Positions 44,251-52,287 of a stretch of 64,000 nt of DNA are shown piece by piece; position 1 is the stretch's first letter; every line of letters begins with the position of its first letter. Source of the DNA: JABWBD01 sp040768665 (GTDB lineage Bacteria > Planctomycetota > Planctomycetia > Pirellulales > Thermoguttaceae); the NCBI GenBank assembly GCA_040768665.1, contig JAXGMN010000010.1:124001-188000 (forward strand), read 5' to 3'. A model generated the notes under the pieces. The model did no database searches and was not told the origin of the DNA. It saw only the letters and a program-made list of their open reading frames with translations. The translations under genes and the position numbers were made by a program.

Positions 44251-44430
44251 GAAATCGAAAGAAGCTACGGAGCCAGTTTGTCTTGGGCGGTTAAGTCTGG
44301 CTGCGCCCGCGTTTCGATTCGCGCAGGCATGCAGCAGCAGTGACCGCCTCCCCTTGCACCTCGGCACCGCTTTGTGAATCCAGGAAGACCTTGCACGTGG
44401 AGGCTCCGCGGAATCACCAACAGCCCAACA
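44251..44430. repeat. Mosaic repeat B, left copy
   Basis: About 180 bp nearly identical to 45677-45858 (GTTTCGATTCGCGCAGGC..., CAGCAGCAGTGACCGCCTCC, CTTTGTGAATCCAGGAAGAC, GGAATCACCAACAGCCCAA). The left copy truncates the anti-sigma-like gene; the right copy truncates the DUF4007 gene. Confidence 0.8.
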
Positions 44431-44911
44431 AGAAGCCTATCGTTTTGTCGAGCAATGCTACTCGGACGTCGGACACACGGCGCCGGCCACCAGATTTCCC
44501 GCCTCCCGCCGGAATGAATCGCGCTGCTGAGAGCAAGTCGAATGCCTTTGCCCCGGTTTGCTCTTCGATCCAATCGACGAAGACACGGGAGAAAAAAGGG
44601 GACGCAACGCTACGTCCCCTTTTTTGCCGTCGGCGGATGCTCGATGGCACCGTCTCAGGCGGCTGACGTGCAGGCAACCGCTGCTTCGCCTTGGGCATCA
44701 GCCGGCTGGTGAAACCCTCCGGCACGGGCGGAACGGCCGAATCGCCCTTCAGCAGAAGGAGCAACTGCTCTGGCCGGGCCAACTCAGCACGGCAGTCGGC
44801 ACAGGACTGCAAGTGGACCTCGACCCGCCTCCGGTCAGTCGCCGTAAGCTCTTCTGCCAGAGAGAGATCGAGCTTTTTCTGAATGGTTTTGCATCGCCTT
44901 CCTGACAGCAT
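44414..44911 (-). CDS. Anti-sigma factor-like zinc-finger protein, C-terminally chimeric
   Basis: 165 residues. The N-terminus is a ZAS-type zinc-finger domain (LDLSLAEELTATDRRRVEVH, then LQSCADCRAELAR with the H-x3-C-x2-C pattern), as in anti-sigma factors that hold ECF sigma factors inactive. From about residue 90 the frame passes through a 34-bp hairpin (44592-44625) and into mosaic repeat B, so no membrane segment or sensor domain is left. No sigma-factor gene is adjacent. Probably a truncated gene still open by chance. Confidence 0.5.
   Translation of the reverse strand: MLSGRRCKTIQKKLDLSLAEELTATDRRRVEVHLQSCADCRAELARPEQLLLLLKGDSAVPPVPEGFTSRLMPKAKQRLPARQPPETVPSSIRRRQKRGRSVASPFFSRVFVDWIEEQTGAKAFDLLSAARFIPAGGGKSGGRRRVSDVRVALLDKTIGFLLGCW
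44592..44625. terminator. Perfect A/T-flanked hairpin
   Basis: AAAAAAGGGGACG and CGTCCCCTTTTTT are fully complementary (13 bp) around an 8-nt loop. It looks like a strong bidirectional terminator or a minimal relative of the palindromic repeats, inside an open frame. Confidence 0.7.
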
Positions 44912-44973
44912 TACTGTGCTCGTCGGCTTCTGCCGAACGCCTTCTTCCAGACGCGGTCAAGGGGGTGCTTGTC

Positions 44974-45001
44974 TTGACTACAACTTCACATATGGGACAA
45001 T
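44974..45001 (+). promoter_or_regulatory. Promoter of the vapBC-like module, apparently leaderless
   Basis: TTGACT (44974-44979), 16-bp spacer, GACAAT (44996-45001). The antitoxin ATG is only 6 nt past the -10 box, and there is no ribosome site, so the transcript probably starts at or next to the start codon. Confidence 0.5.
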
Positions 45002-45007
45002 GTCTCT

Positions 45008-45205
45008 ATGAGCACGAACATTACCTCAGACGTACTGGCGGACATGGACATCGTGGTCGAAGCGCTGGCCTCGGGGCGGCGCGTGGATGAGCAAACCTAC
45101 CGACGCATCCGGGAACGGGGCGAGGGCATCCGCGAAGAGGTGCGCCAGAGGTTCGGGGAGACGGACATCGCGGTGGAACTCATCCGCGAGACACGGGACG
45201 AATGA
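45008..45205 (+). CDS. VapB-like antitoxin
   Basis: 65 residues (MSTNITSDVLADMDIVVEAL, then ASGRRVDEQTYRRIRERGEG). Acidic, helical, lacking a clear HTH. Its stop overlaps the start of the PIN toxin by 4 nt (ATGA), the usual translational coupling of such pairs. Assigned as antitoxin by context. Confidence 0.75.
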   Translation: MSTNITSDVLADMDIVVEALASGRRVDEQTYRRIRERGEGIREEVRQRFGETDIAVELIRETRDE

Positions 45206-45621
45206 AGTACGTTCTCGACTCCAACGTCGGGCTGAAGTGGGTGCTCTCGGAAACGGATTCCGACAAGGCGCGGAGATTGCGGGACGATTTCCACGACGCG
45301 ATCCACGAACTGATCGCACCCGACATCTTCCCCGTGGAATGCCTGCACGCCCTCCTGAAAGCCGAAAGGCAGAGGAGAATCATCGGCGGCCTTGCACTCT
45401 GGCAGACGATCATGGTGGACGCCCCGGCGCTTGTGCCTCACATCCCGCTCCTGACGCGGGCCGCCGAGATCGCTGCCGCTGCGCGAATAGGGGTCTATGA
45501 TTGCCTCTACGTCGCGTTGGCGGAGGAGGAGGGCTGCGAACTGGTCACCGCGGACGGGCCGCTCGCGAAGAATCTCCAGCCGTCCTTCTCGTTCATCAGG
45601 ACGTTGGCGACGATGCCATAG
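45202..45621 (+). CDS. VapC-like PIN-domain toxin
   Basis: 139 residues, a PIN-domain ribonuclease. The acidic active-site residues are in place: Asp6 (YVLDSNVGLKW), Glu near 48 (DIFPVECLHALLKAE), the Asp in GVYDCLYVALAE, and the Asp in LVTADGPLA. Appears intact. Together with the upstream gene it forms a type II toxin-antitoxin pair in a region of gene fragments. Confidence 0.88.
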   Translation: MKYVLDSNVGLKWVLSETDSDKARRLRDDFHDAIHELIAPDIFPVECLHALLKAERQRRIIGGLALWQTIMVDAPALVPHIPLLTRAAEIAAAARIGVYDCLYVALAEEEGCELVTADGPLAKNLQPSFSFIRTLATMP

Positions 45622-45676
45622 GGCTGTCACACCGCGGACGCCATCCAGGGGAACGACGTTCTGCTGCGGTTGAAAG

Positions 45677-45858
45677 GAAATCGAAACGGGGACGGAGCCA
45701 GTTTCTGTTGGGAGGTCAAGTCTAGCTGCGTCCGCGTTTCGATTCCCGCAACCACGCAGCAGCAGTGACCGCCTCCCCTTGCACCTCGGCAGCGCTTTGT
45801 GATTCCAGGAAGACCTGGCACGTGGAGGCTCCGTGGAATCACCAACAGCCCAAGGAGG
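45677..45858. repeat. Mosaic repeat B, right copy
   Basis: Second copy of 44251-44430. It starts about 55 bp after the toxin stop and runs straight into the DUF4007 remnant. Confidence 0.8.
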
Positions 45859-45859
45859 A

Positions 45860-46103
45860 GCCAGGTTGACTCCTTCGATGACCACCGTGCTCGACGGACC
45901 GAGAGTACGCCCGTGACAAGTCCCCAATGGCGAATCGATCGCACCCTATTCTTGCCCACGCCGAGGATCACAAGCGCGTCGTCACGCTGGAAGATCCCGG
46001 GATCCTCCTGTACGGCGTCCACGGCCTTTTTCAGCCAACCATAACGCAGGGTGAACGTTTCATGGCCGACGAACTTCGGGAGCGTCACTGCGACAGTACT
46101 CAT
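45860..46103 (-). pseudogene. DUF4007 protein, N-terminal remnant
   Basis: ATG at 46103 has AAGGAG at ideal spacing and starts a clear DUF4007 sequence (MSTVAVTLPKFVGHETFTLR, YGWLKKAVDAV, FQRDDALVILGVGKNRVRSI, RHWGLVTGVL). After about 80 codons it runs into mosaic repeat B, so most of the protein is missing. DUF4007 genes usually sit with PAPS-reductase-like and other genes in DNA-modification or defence islands, supporting the idea that this region once held more defence genes. Confidence 0.65.
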
Positions 46104-46781
46104 TTTACTCCTTCTCGCTCCAATCCCAGGCTTTCGCCGGACCAGACCCCCAACAAGCTGGGACAGGCAATCAACGTGCTCCTGCGACTTCCTGGCCAAC
46201 ATAATGGGCGGGGAGGTTGCATGCAAGCATTAGGGGTGGGGGTAGTCGATGGAAACCACATGTTACGAGAGCAGTTCCGCTTGCAGGCGTTATTTTCGAC
46301 AAAGTCTGCCGCATCGAGCCCCTGCTTGTGGGGCGAGGTGGCGTTCTAGCCAGCAGTCGTGGCTCTCACCGGGCGAGCCTGGTGGCGGCCTGTTGCACGA
46401 ATTGTGAAAGCGGATTTTGGTGCTGCGCAAAAGCCGTCTGGTGCCGAGGGCACAGAGAGAAGTGCGGCACGACGAACGAGAGTCGTCGCGGGGGTGGCAT
46501 GTGGACGGTCGGATTCGCCGCCGGAATTTCGCGATTGGCGGTTGCAGCCCGGTGGGCCTTTGGGTGCCGGTTGCCGGCGATATTGTCTCCGGGGCTGCGC
46601 GGACTTCGTGGGCGGGCTGCCGAGTCTTGCCCCTTTGGGGCGGAGCGTCGGCGGGTGTTGCGGGGCGGGAGGGGGAGCGGGCACAGTCGCAGGTGCAGAC
46701 TTTGGCCACTAACTGAAAACAGGTTAGTGCTAGGGCGCATTGGTCAGTTAGCGGTGAAAGCCTGACCCCGTCGAGATCTCT
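46104..46781. other. Gene-free stretch of repeat mosaic
   Basis: No supportable gene. It contains the second copy of mosaic repeat C (46608-46690) and a CTAACTG...CAGTTAG inverted pair at about 46711-46757. Confidence 0.5.
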
Positions 46782-46941
46782 CGGCGTTTGCGCTGTAGCG
46801 AGGATCGTAATGATCCACGGGGCAGGCCCGTGGCATTTCCTGAGGCGCGGCGTTTGCGCTGTAGCGAGGAACGTAACGATCCACGGGGCAGGCCCGTGGC
46901 ATTTCCTGAGGCTCGGCGTTTGCGCTGTAGCGAGGATCGTT
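46782..46941 (+). repeat. 66-bp tandem repeat, 2.4 copies
   Basis: Units start at 46782, 46848 and 46914 (CGGCGTTTGCGCTGTAGCGA). Each full unit includes a CCACGGG / CCCGTGG hairpin. Copies one and two differ at few positions. Confidence 0.85.
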
Positions 46942-47095
46942 TTCAGGTGAGAAAGGCGGCCGAAAGGGCGCTGGCAGCGGATGCCGGTGGCGATGGGCAA
47001 GGGCCGACGGCAGCGTGCGAAAATCAGTTGTGACTTCGCATTCGGTATCGAATGTCATCCAGCCAAGGAAGAGGAACCGTTGTCTGGAAGCATGT

Positions 47096-47569
47096 TCATG
47101 ATACGGGCTCTGATTTGGCGAGGAACAGGCTCACTCCCTTACGCAGCTTCGTTTGTCGTTCGAGAACTCGGCCCGGCGGAATTTCCCGGTAAATGTCTGC
47201 AAGATCTCCGCAGTTGTCCCACAGACGCAGGCAGAACTCACGGGCGGTCAGGCGGTCGTCTTGAGCAAGCCCGAGCCGTTCACACCAGCGCCGGTCGATG
47301 AGCAAGTTCCACTCGCGTTTCGAACTCGGCGCTTCCGGCCTGAACGAGGTATCGATCGTGTCGTCGCAGGAGCCGTCGACATGATGGCAGCATGGCCGGC
47401 AGATGTCGTCGGCCCCCAACTCCATGCGAAGCAGCACGTTGCCGTCGCGGAGTATCGCTTCTGCCACGCGGTGCAGCGCGTGGCCGTACGGGTGGGGATG
47501 GAACTCGACACGTTCCTCTCCCAATGCCGTCAGGATGTCTACGAAATGATGCGGTTTCATCGCGATCAT
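47096..47569 (-). CDS. DUF1284-like Cys-rich protein
   Basis: 157 residues from ATG 47569 (or 47560). The opening MKPHHFVDILTALG and the central ADDICRPCCHHVDGSCDDT match the DUF1284 pattern (PHH near the start and a cluster of four or five Cys, possibly an iron-sulfur or metal site). Function unknown. It is the first intact gene right of the repeat mosaic. An inverted repeat (GGAAAGAGGGTTTGG / CCAAACCCTTTTTCC, about 47600-47662) lies just upstream. Confidence 0.65.
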   Translation of the reverse strand: MIAMKPHHFVDILTALGEERVEFHPHPYGHALHRVAEAILRDGNVLLRMELGADDICRPCCHHVDGSCDDTIDTSFRPEAPSSKREWNLLIDRRWCERLGLAQDDRLTAREFCLRLWDNCGDLADIYREIPPGRVLERQTKLRKGVSLFLAKSEPVS

Positions 47570-47729
47570 GATAGGTTATCCGCAGCCGGCCCCGCCGATG
47601 GAAAGAGGGTTTGGAAAATGCAGAGGGAGGTGCCGCGTCGTAGTCGCCAAACCCTTTTTCCACCGGCACAGGGCCGGGTGGGGCTATCGGAAGTGGCGCT
47701 GTGCAATCATATCCCAATCCGGCACGACG

Positions 47730-49049
47730 CTACACTTCCGGCAGTTCATACCCTTTCCGCCTCGGCCGATCCAGGTAGCTGTTGGCTTCCTCGTCGCCGG
47801 GAAAGAGCTCTTTCTCCGGATCCCAGTGGAGCTTCCGGCCGACCCAGCGGGCGATATTGCCGAGGTGGCAGAGGATGGCCGAGCGGTGGCCGATCTCGAC
47901 GTCGGCAATCGGCTTCTCTCGCGATTTGATGGCGTCGAACCAGTTCTGGATGTGGTTGTCGATCACCGGCAGACGAACGTTCAGGCTGTCCGCCGGCACC
48001 TTGGCCAGGTCCGCGGGGTTGCTGTCGACGGTGTTGTTGCCGATGCGGATCTTGCCGTTGTCTCCGATGAACTCGCCGCCGGCAGCGGGACCGTTCTCGG
48101 TGAGTTGAATCGTAATGCCGTTGGCATAGCGCATCGTCACGCTGCGGCCCCGGCTCATCGCCCGATCGCCCCGCGCGCGGCTCTCGGGCTGCGTGTAAAC
48201 CAGCGGCTCGAGCTTTCCGCCCTCGCACCAGATTTCCACCGGCCCGGTGTGGTCCAGGTCCAGGGCCCACTGGATCTGGTCGAAGCCGTGAGCACCCGTG
48301 CCGGTCATCTCGCCGCCGGACCAGGGGCGGAAGGAAATCCAGCCGGGATTCGACCGTTGCACATAAATGTCCGGGTGGAAGCCGACCGGCTCGGTCATCC
48401 CGCACCAGGCGTCCCAGTCGAGTCCTTCCGGCACGGGCTCGCCCGGCAAGCCGCACTCCCAAGGGCTCGGGTAATTCAGGATACAAACGGTGTGGATCTT
48501 GCCCGCCACCCCGCTGCGGACCAACTCGCAGCCGTAGCGGTGGCCTGGCATCGAGCGACGCTGCGAGCCGGTCTGAAGCACCCGGCCGTGCTTCCGCACC
48601 GCATCCACCAGGACGCGGCCTTCGCGGATCGTGAGGCTCAGGGGCTTTTCCAGGTAGATGTCCTTGCCGGCCTGACAGGCGTGAATGCTCGCCAGGACGT
48701 GCCAGTGGTCGGGCGTGGCGACGAACACGGCGTCGACGTCGGCCGCGTCGAGCATTGCGCGGTAGTCCTGGTATGGCCGGCAGTCCCGCTTCTTGGCCAC
48801 CGCTTCGGCCCGAGTGCGATCCACGTCGGCTACCGCGACGATCTGTCCCTCCCGAGGCAGCCCCATCAACTGATTCGCACGCCGACCGGCGCCGATATAC
48901 CCTACGCCGATGCGGTCGTTCGCTCCGGGCCGCCCCGGCACAGCAATTGCGCTAGAAGGAACGAACCAGGGAGCCGCCGCGGCGCCGGCGGCGAGGGCAG
49001 TCGAACGTTTCAGAAAACGGCGTCGGTCAAGTTGCACGGGACGCAGCAT
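47730..49049 (-). CDS. Gfo/Idh/MocA-family oxidoreductase, Tat-exported
   Basis: 439 residues from ATG 49049 (GGAGGA upstream); the longer frame to 49184 is not used. Twin-arginine signal RRRFLKRSTALAAGAAAAP. The NAD(P)-binding Rossmann fold begins RIGVGYIGAGRR, followed by VAVADVD, VFVATPDHWH, and the family EKP motif in DIYLEKPLSL; the C-terminal domain holds GGEMTGTGAHGFDQIQWAL. Exported members are abundant in Planctomycetota and act in sugar or glycoside oxidation, often with DUF1080 enzymes; some have glycosidase activity. Substrate unknown. Confidence 0.93.
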   Translation of the reverse strand: MLRPVQLDRRRFLKRSTALAAGAAAAPWFVPSSAIAVPGRPGANDRIGVGYIGAGRRANQLMGLPREGQIVAVADVDRTRAEAVAKKRDCRPYQDYRAMLDAADVDAVFVATPDHWHVLASIHACQAGKDIYLEKPLSLTIREGRVLVDAVRKHGRVLQTGSQRRSMPGHRYGCELVRSGVAGKIHTVCILNYPSPWECGLPGEPVPEGLDWDAWCGMTEPVGFHPDIYVQRSNPGWISFRPWSGGEMTGTGAHGFDQIQWALDLDHTGPVEIWCEGGKLEPLVYTQPESRARGDRAMSRGRSVTMRYANGITIQLTENGPAAGGEFIGDNGKIRIGNNTVDSNPADLAKVPADSLNVRLPVIDNHIQNWFDAIKSREKPIADVEIGHRSAILCHLGNIARWVGRKLHWDPEKELFPGDEEANSYLDRPRRKGYELPEV

Positions 49050-49203
49050 CGGGGCGCTCCTCCGGTTAGGTGATCCGAATGCCTTCAGGATACCGGCTAT
49101 TGTGGATGCTTCCGCGACGCCGGTCAATGGTTGGGGGCGTACAATACATCCTCCTGGCACGCGCGGGCAGCGTTCTGCTATCATAAGGCCCGAACTGGAT
49201 TAT

Positions 49204-49282
49204 CAGCCCGGCTGCTTCCGAGCAGCCGGGCTGGATGCGCGAACTGGACCATCAGCCCGGCTGCTTCCGAGCAGCCGGGCTG
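49204..49282 (+). promoter_or_regulatory. Tandem identical hairpins in the leader of the next gene
   Basis: Two perfect 12-bp stems CAGCCCGGCTGC / GCAGCCGGGCTG with the same TTCCGA loop at 49204-49233 and 49253-49282, in a 49-bp direct repeat that also contains CGAACTGG. The second ends 29 nt before the ATG at 49312. They could act as attenuator or RNA-stability elements, or be a small dispersed repeat. Confidence 0.6.
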
Positions 49283-49311
49283 GTCACTGTTTGGAATCGG
49301 AGGGCCTCACC

Positions 49312-51345
49312 ATGCGTCGGCGCGATTTTCTCTCCTCACTTGGAGCGGTTTCCTTTCTGTCACTATCCAGTTCCTCGGGCTTCACGCACCAGGCCGCCGC
49401 ACGAGGAGAATCCACCGGCGCCCGTGCCGCCGCCACCCACGCCCCGTATTACTGGTCGTGGTGGGGATGGGAGCCGCTGGACCACTACCGGCGTCTCGGG
49501 CGCAACGCCGGAGCGGTCGACGGCAATGCCGCCTGGGTGCCGCAGTGGTACGATCGGCTCCACTCCGACGAGATCGCCCGCACCATGGCCGATCTCGGCG
49601 TGAACCTGGCGATCACGCATTTCTTCAAGGGCTTCGGCCTGAAACACGAGCACGACGCGCAGCAGCGGACCGCCGAACTGGTGAAGATCGCCCACCGCCA
49701 CGGGATCCAAGTTCTCGGCTACTGCCAGTCGCGATCGCTTTACTACGAGGCGTTTCTCGCCGAGCAGCCCGACGCCGAGACGTGGATCCAGCGCGACCAG
49801 GCCGGGCAACTGCGGACCTGGGGCGGAACGTACTTCCGCTGGACGCCCTGCATCCTCAGCGATGAATTTCGCCGGTATCTCAAGAGCGTCATCGGCTACG
49901 GGCTGGAGGAGATCGGGCTCGACGGTCTCCATTTCGACAACGACTATGCGGAGCCATGCTACTGTCCGCGATGCGAGACGCAGTTCCGCGCGTGGCTGGC
50001 TCGGCGCCACGACAGCCCGCGCGAGCGGTTCGGGCTCGCCTCGTTCGACCACGTGCGGCAGCCTCCGACGCAGACGCTCTCGCAGATCCAGGATCCGCTG
50101 GTCCAGGAGTGGGTCCGTTTCCGTTGCGAGAGTCTCGGCGAGTACCACCGCGACATCACCGCGCATGCGCGGAACATCCGGCCCGGCGCAATTCTGCTGG
50201 GCAATCCCGCGCATCCCCGCTCGTTCGATGCCCCTTATCGCCGCAGCGTGTGGGCGCCTGCAGTGGGGAAGCATCTGAACCTGATGTTCGCCGAAAACGG
50301 CAATTTTCCGGGGATCGTCGACGGCGCCGTCATTTCGCAGATCCGCGCCTACAAGCAGGCGCGTGCGATCGGGTACCGCGTTGTCTCCACCACGTGGCGC
50401 AAAGGGAGAGAAACGGCCTTGGGGCTTCCGGAGCGCCCCGAGGAGATCGCGCTTCAGGTCGTCGAAGCGGCGGCCAACGGCGGCGTGCCGGGCACCAACT
50501 GGTCTTTGCGTCCCTGGGGCGAAGGCGATCGCATGCGGATCGACAACCCCGCGTTCCGCGAGGCCCTGCGCAAGTCGCTCGCGTTCGTTCGGGCCAACGC
50601 GGCCCTGACCGACACGACCCGAGCGGTCCGCGACGTGGCAGTCCTCCGCTCGTTCGCGTCGTTGGCGTTCGACAGCCGGGACTCGTGGTCTCGAGTTCTC
50701 GGCGCGGAAGAGGTCCTCATTCGCAACGGATTCACCTGGGAAACCGTTTTTAGCGAAGACCTGAGCCGGTTGAACGACCACGCGGTCTTGATTGTCGCCG
50801 GGCAATCGCATCTGAGCGACGACGACTGCCGGGCGATCGGCGTCTTTGTCGACGGGGGCGGAGCCGTGATCCTGGCCGGCGAGAACGGACAGTTGGACGA
50901 AAACGGCCGGCTTCGGGACGCTCCCGCTTTCGCCGCGTTCGAGGGCGAAGGAGTCTTGCGCGTCGGCGACGACGCGGTCCGTACCGCGGCGACTGGGGGC
51001 TACGAGATCCGCGTGCCTCTGCCGAAAAGCGCCCCGGCACTGGCCGCCGCGGTTGAGAAAGCGGCGGGCGACCGTCTCTCCGTTCGGCTCCGCGGCGCCA
51101 AGACGACGGCACTGAGCGCTTATGATCGCCCGGACGACGGCATGGTGGCGCATCTGGTCAACTATGCGGCCCCTGAACTCGACCAGGACCTCCGCCTGGA
51201 ACTTGGGCCGCGATTGCGCGCTGTTAAATCGGCTCGATGGCTCGATTTCGACGGGTCGGAAAAGGAGCTGACGGTCGCGCAGAAGGGCGGCCGCCGCATC
51301 CTCGAACTCCCGCCCGTCCGAACCTACGCCGTCGTGGTAATCTGA
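49312..51345 (+). CDS. Tat-exported putative glycoside hydrolase (TIM-barrel type)
   Basis: 677 residues from ATG 49312 (CGGAGG upstream). Twin-arginine signal RRRDFLSSLGAVSFLSLSSS. The N-terminal two thirds look like a (beta/alpha)8 barrel of the alpha-amylase/GHL class: LGVNLAITHFFKGFG, GIQVLGYCQSRSLYYEAF, IGLDGLHFDNDYAEPCYCPRC with an acidic Asp-Asn-Asp at a strand end. A Rossmann-like region follows (VLIVAGQSHLSDDDCRAIGVFVDGG), as in beta-galactosidase trimerisation domains, and a C-terminal beta domain. Likely extracytoplasmic glycan degradation; the substrate is unknown. A Cys pair (CPRC) suggests a structural metal. Confidence 0.75.
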   Translation: MRRRDFLSSLGAVSFLSLSSSSGFTHQAAARGESTGARAAATHAPYYWSWWGWEPLDHYRRLGRNAGAVDGNAAWVPQWYDRLHSDEIARTMADLGVNLAITHFFKGFGLKHEHDAQQRTAELVKIAHRHGIQVLGYCQSRSLYYEAFLAEQPDAETWIQRDQAGQLRTWGGTYFRWTPCILSDEFRRYLKSVIGYGLEEIGLDGLHFDNDYAEPCYCPRCETQFRAWLARRHDSPRERFGLASFDHVRQPPTQTLSQIQDPLVQEWVRFRCESLGEYHRDITAHARNIRPGAILLGNPAHPRSFDAPYRRSVWAPAVGKHLNLMFAENGNFPGIVDGAVISQIRAYKQARAIGYRVVSTTWRKGRETALGLPERPEEIALQVVEAAANGGVPGTNWSLRPWGEGDRMRIDNPAFREALRKSLAFVRANAALTDTTRAVRDVAVLRSFASLAFDSRDSWSRVLGAEEVLIRNGFTWETVFSEDLSRLNDHAVLIVAGQSHLSDDDCRAIGVFVDGGGAVILAGENGQLDENGRLRDAPAFAAFEGEGVLRVGDDAVRTAATGGYEIRVPLPKSAPALAAAVEKAAGDRLSVRLRGAKTTALSAYDRPDDGMVAHLVNYAAPELDQDLRLELGPRLRAVKSARWLDFDGSEKELTVAQKGGRRILELPPVRTYAVVVI

Positions 51346-51430
51346 CCGGCAGATCCCGCTTCGCCGATGGATCGGTGCATTTCCTTGCCGTGAACGGTTA
51401 CGTGGCGGCGGAGTAGCGCGTGCGCTAAGC

Positions 51431-51526
51431 GGCCCTAACAAAACGGGGACAGGCACCTCGCCAGGGCGTTTATTCTGCGTGATTGCATGTGTGTGGCTCG
51501 GAGCCAGTCCCCGTTTTGTTAGGGCC
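51431..51526. repeat. Palindromic repeat element, GGCCCTAACAAAACGGGGAC type
   Basis: Outer arms of 19 nt are perfect complements (ends GGCCCTAAC / GTTAGGGCC), with CAGGCACCTCGCC and GGCTCGGAGCCAGT inside. Short CTAAGC occurs at 51425-51430 and 51526-51531, a possible but weak flanking duplication. Lies between the convergent hydrolase and DUF4058 genes. Confidence 0.85.
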
Positions 51527-51543
51527 TAAGCTAAGAGGCGGTT

Positions 51544-52287
51544 TCACGCTTGCGTCTCGAGAACATTCCGCCAAAACGCCGGTGTCCCGTCATAAGCGCC
51601 CTGGTAGGTGGAATCCAGGGGAACATTGATGTAGCGATCGGGCCGGAGGAACAATGGCATTTCGGGCAGCGGACTGCCGGGAGCGATGTGTTCCAGGTAC
51701 ATCTCGATGGAAAGCCCGGCCGCATAGCTGGCCAGTGTCAGCGGTTTCTCAAGCGGAAGATCGTAGACTTCGTCCGACTGCGCAAGCCGCTGCACCACCG
51801 CACCGTGCATTCCCTGCGGGTCGTGCAGACCGGGTGGAAAGAGATCGAGCATTAATAAATGGACCCCTTTTTCCAGCGCGGATACCGCCTTTTCAACGAA
51901 CTCACCGACGCTGGCGGCGCGGTCCTTGTTCGCAGGAGAGACGATCTCCAGCAGGGCGACGAGGCGGTGGCCGCTGACGTGGCGGATCGCCAATGTCCGA
52001 CGGCGAACCACTGCGGCCGGATCAAGGCTCCGCTTTCGGCTGACGCGGGGCGGTGCCTCGGCCAGTGCAATGCCGCCCGTCGCCGGCGGCAGCGGCTCAG
52101 CGGAAGTGGGGCTTGAATGCAGCGTCAAGACATCAGCTATGGTCCGACCGGCATGTTGTTCGGCCAAGGCATAGTATCCCTCGGGGAGCAGTCCCTCGTT
52201 AAGAGCGTTGCGGATAAGCCCGATCCAGACCGTGTGGAAATCGTGAAAGATTCCGGCCTCAACGCGGGTCCAATCATGTACCGGCAT
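51544..52287 (-). CDS. DUF4058 family protein
   Basis: 247 residues. The family signature is complete: MPVHDWTRVEAGIFHDFHTVW, then GYYALAEQHAG, TLAIRHVSGHRLVALLEIVSP, NKD, GVHLLMLDLFPPG, and a C-terminal Pro-rich end. DUF4058 proteins occur in planctomycetes and cyanobacteria; their fold resembles Uma2-like PD-(D/E)XK nucleases and their role is not known. Monocistronic here. Start at ATG 52287. Confidence 0.9.
   Translation of the reverse strand: MPVHDWTRVEAGIFHDFHTVWIGLIRNALNEGLLPEGYYALAEQHAGRTIADVLTLHSSPTSAEPLPPATGGIALAEAPPRVSRKRSLDPAAVVRRRTLAIRHVSGHRLVALLEIVSPANKDRAASVGEFVEKAVSALEKGVHLLMLDLFPPGLHDPQGMHGAVVQRLAQSDEVYDLPLEKPLTLASYAAGLSIEMYLEHIAPGSPLPEMPLFLRPDRYINVPLDSTYQGAYDGTPAFWRNVLETQA

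Noticed and set aside
46705..46760. Integron attC-like site (CTAACTG...CAGTTAG)
   Set aside because: The ends do not match the RYYYAAC/GTTRRRY core sites, and no integrase gene is present.
49363..51456. Minus-strand open frame of 697 codons
   Set aside because: Antisense shadow of the Tat-exported hydrolase; its start lies in a palindromic repeat.
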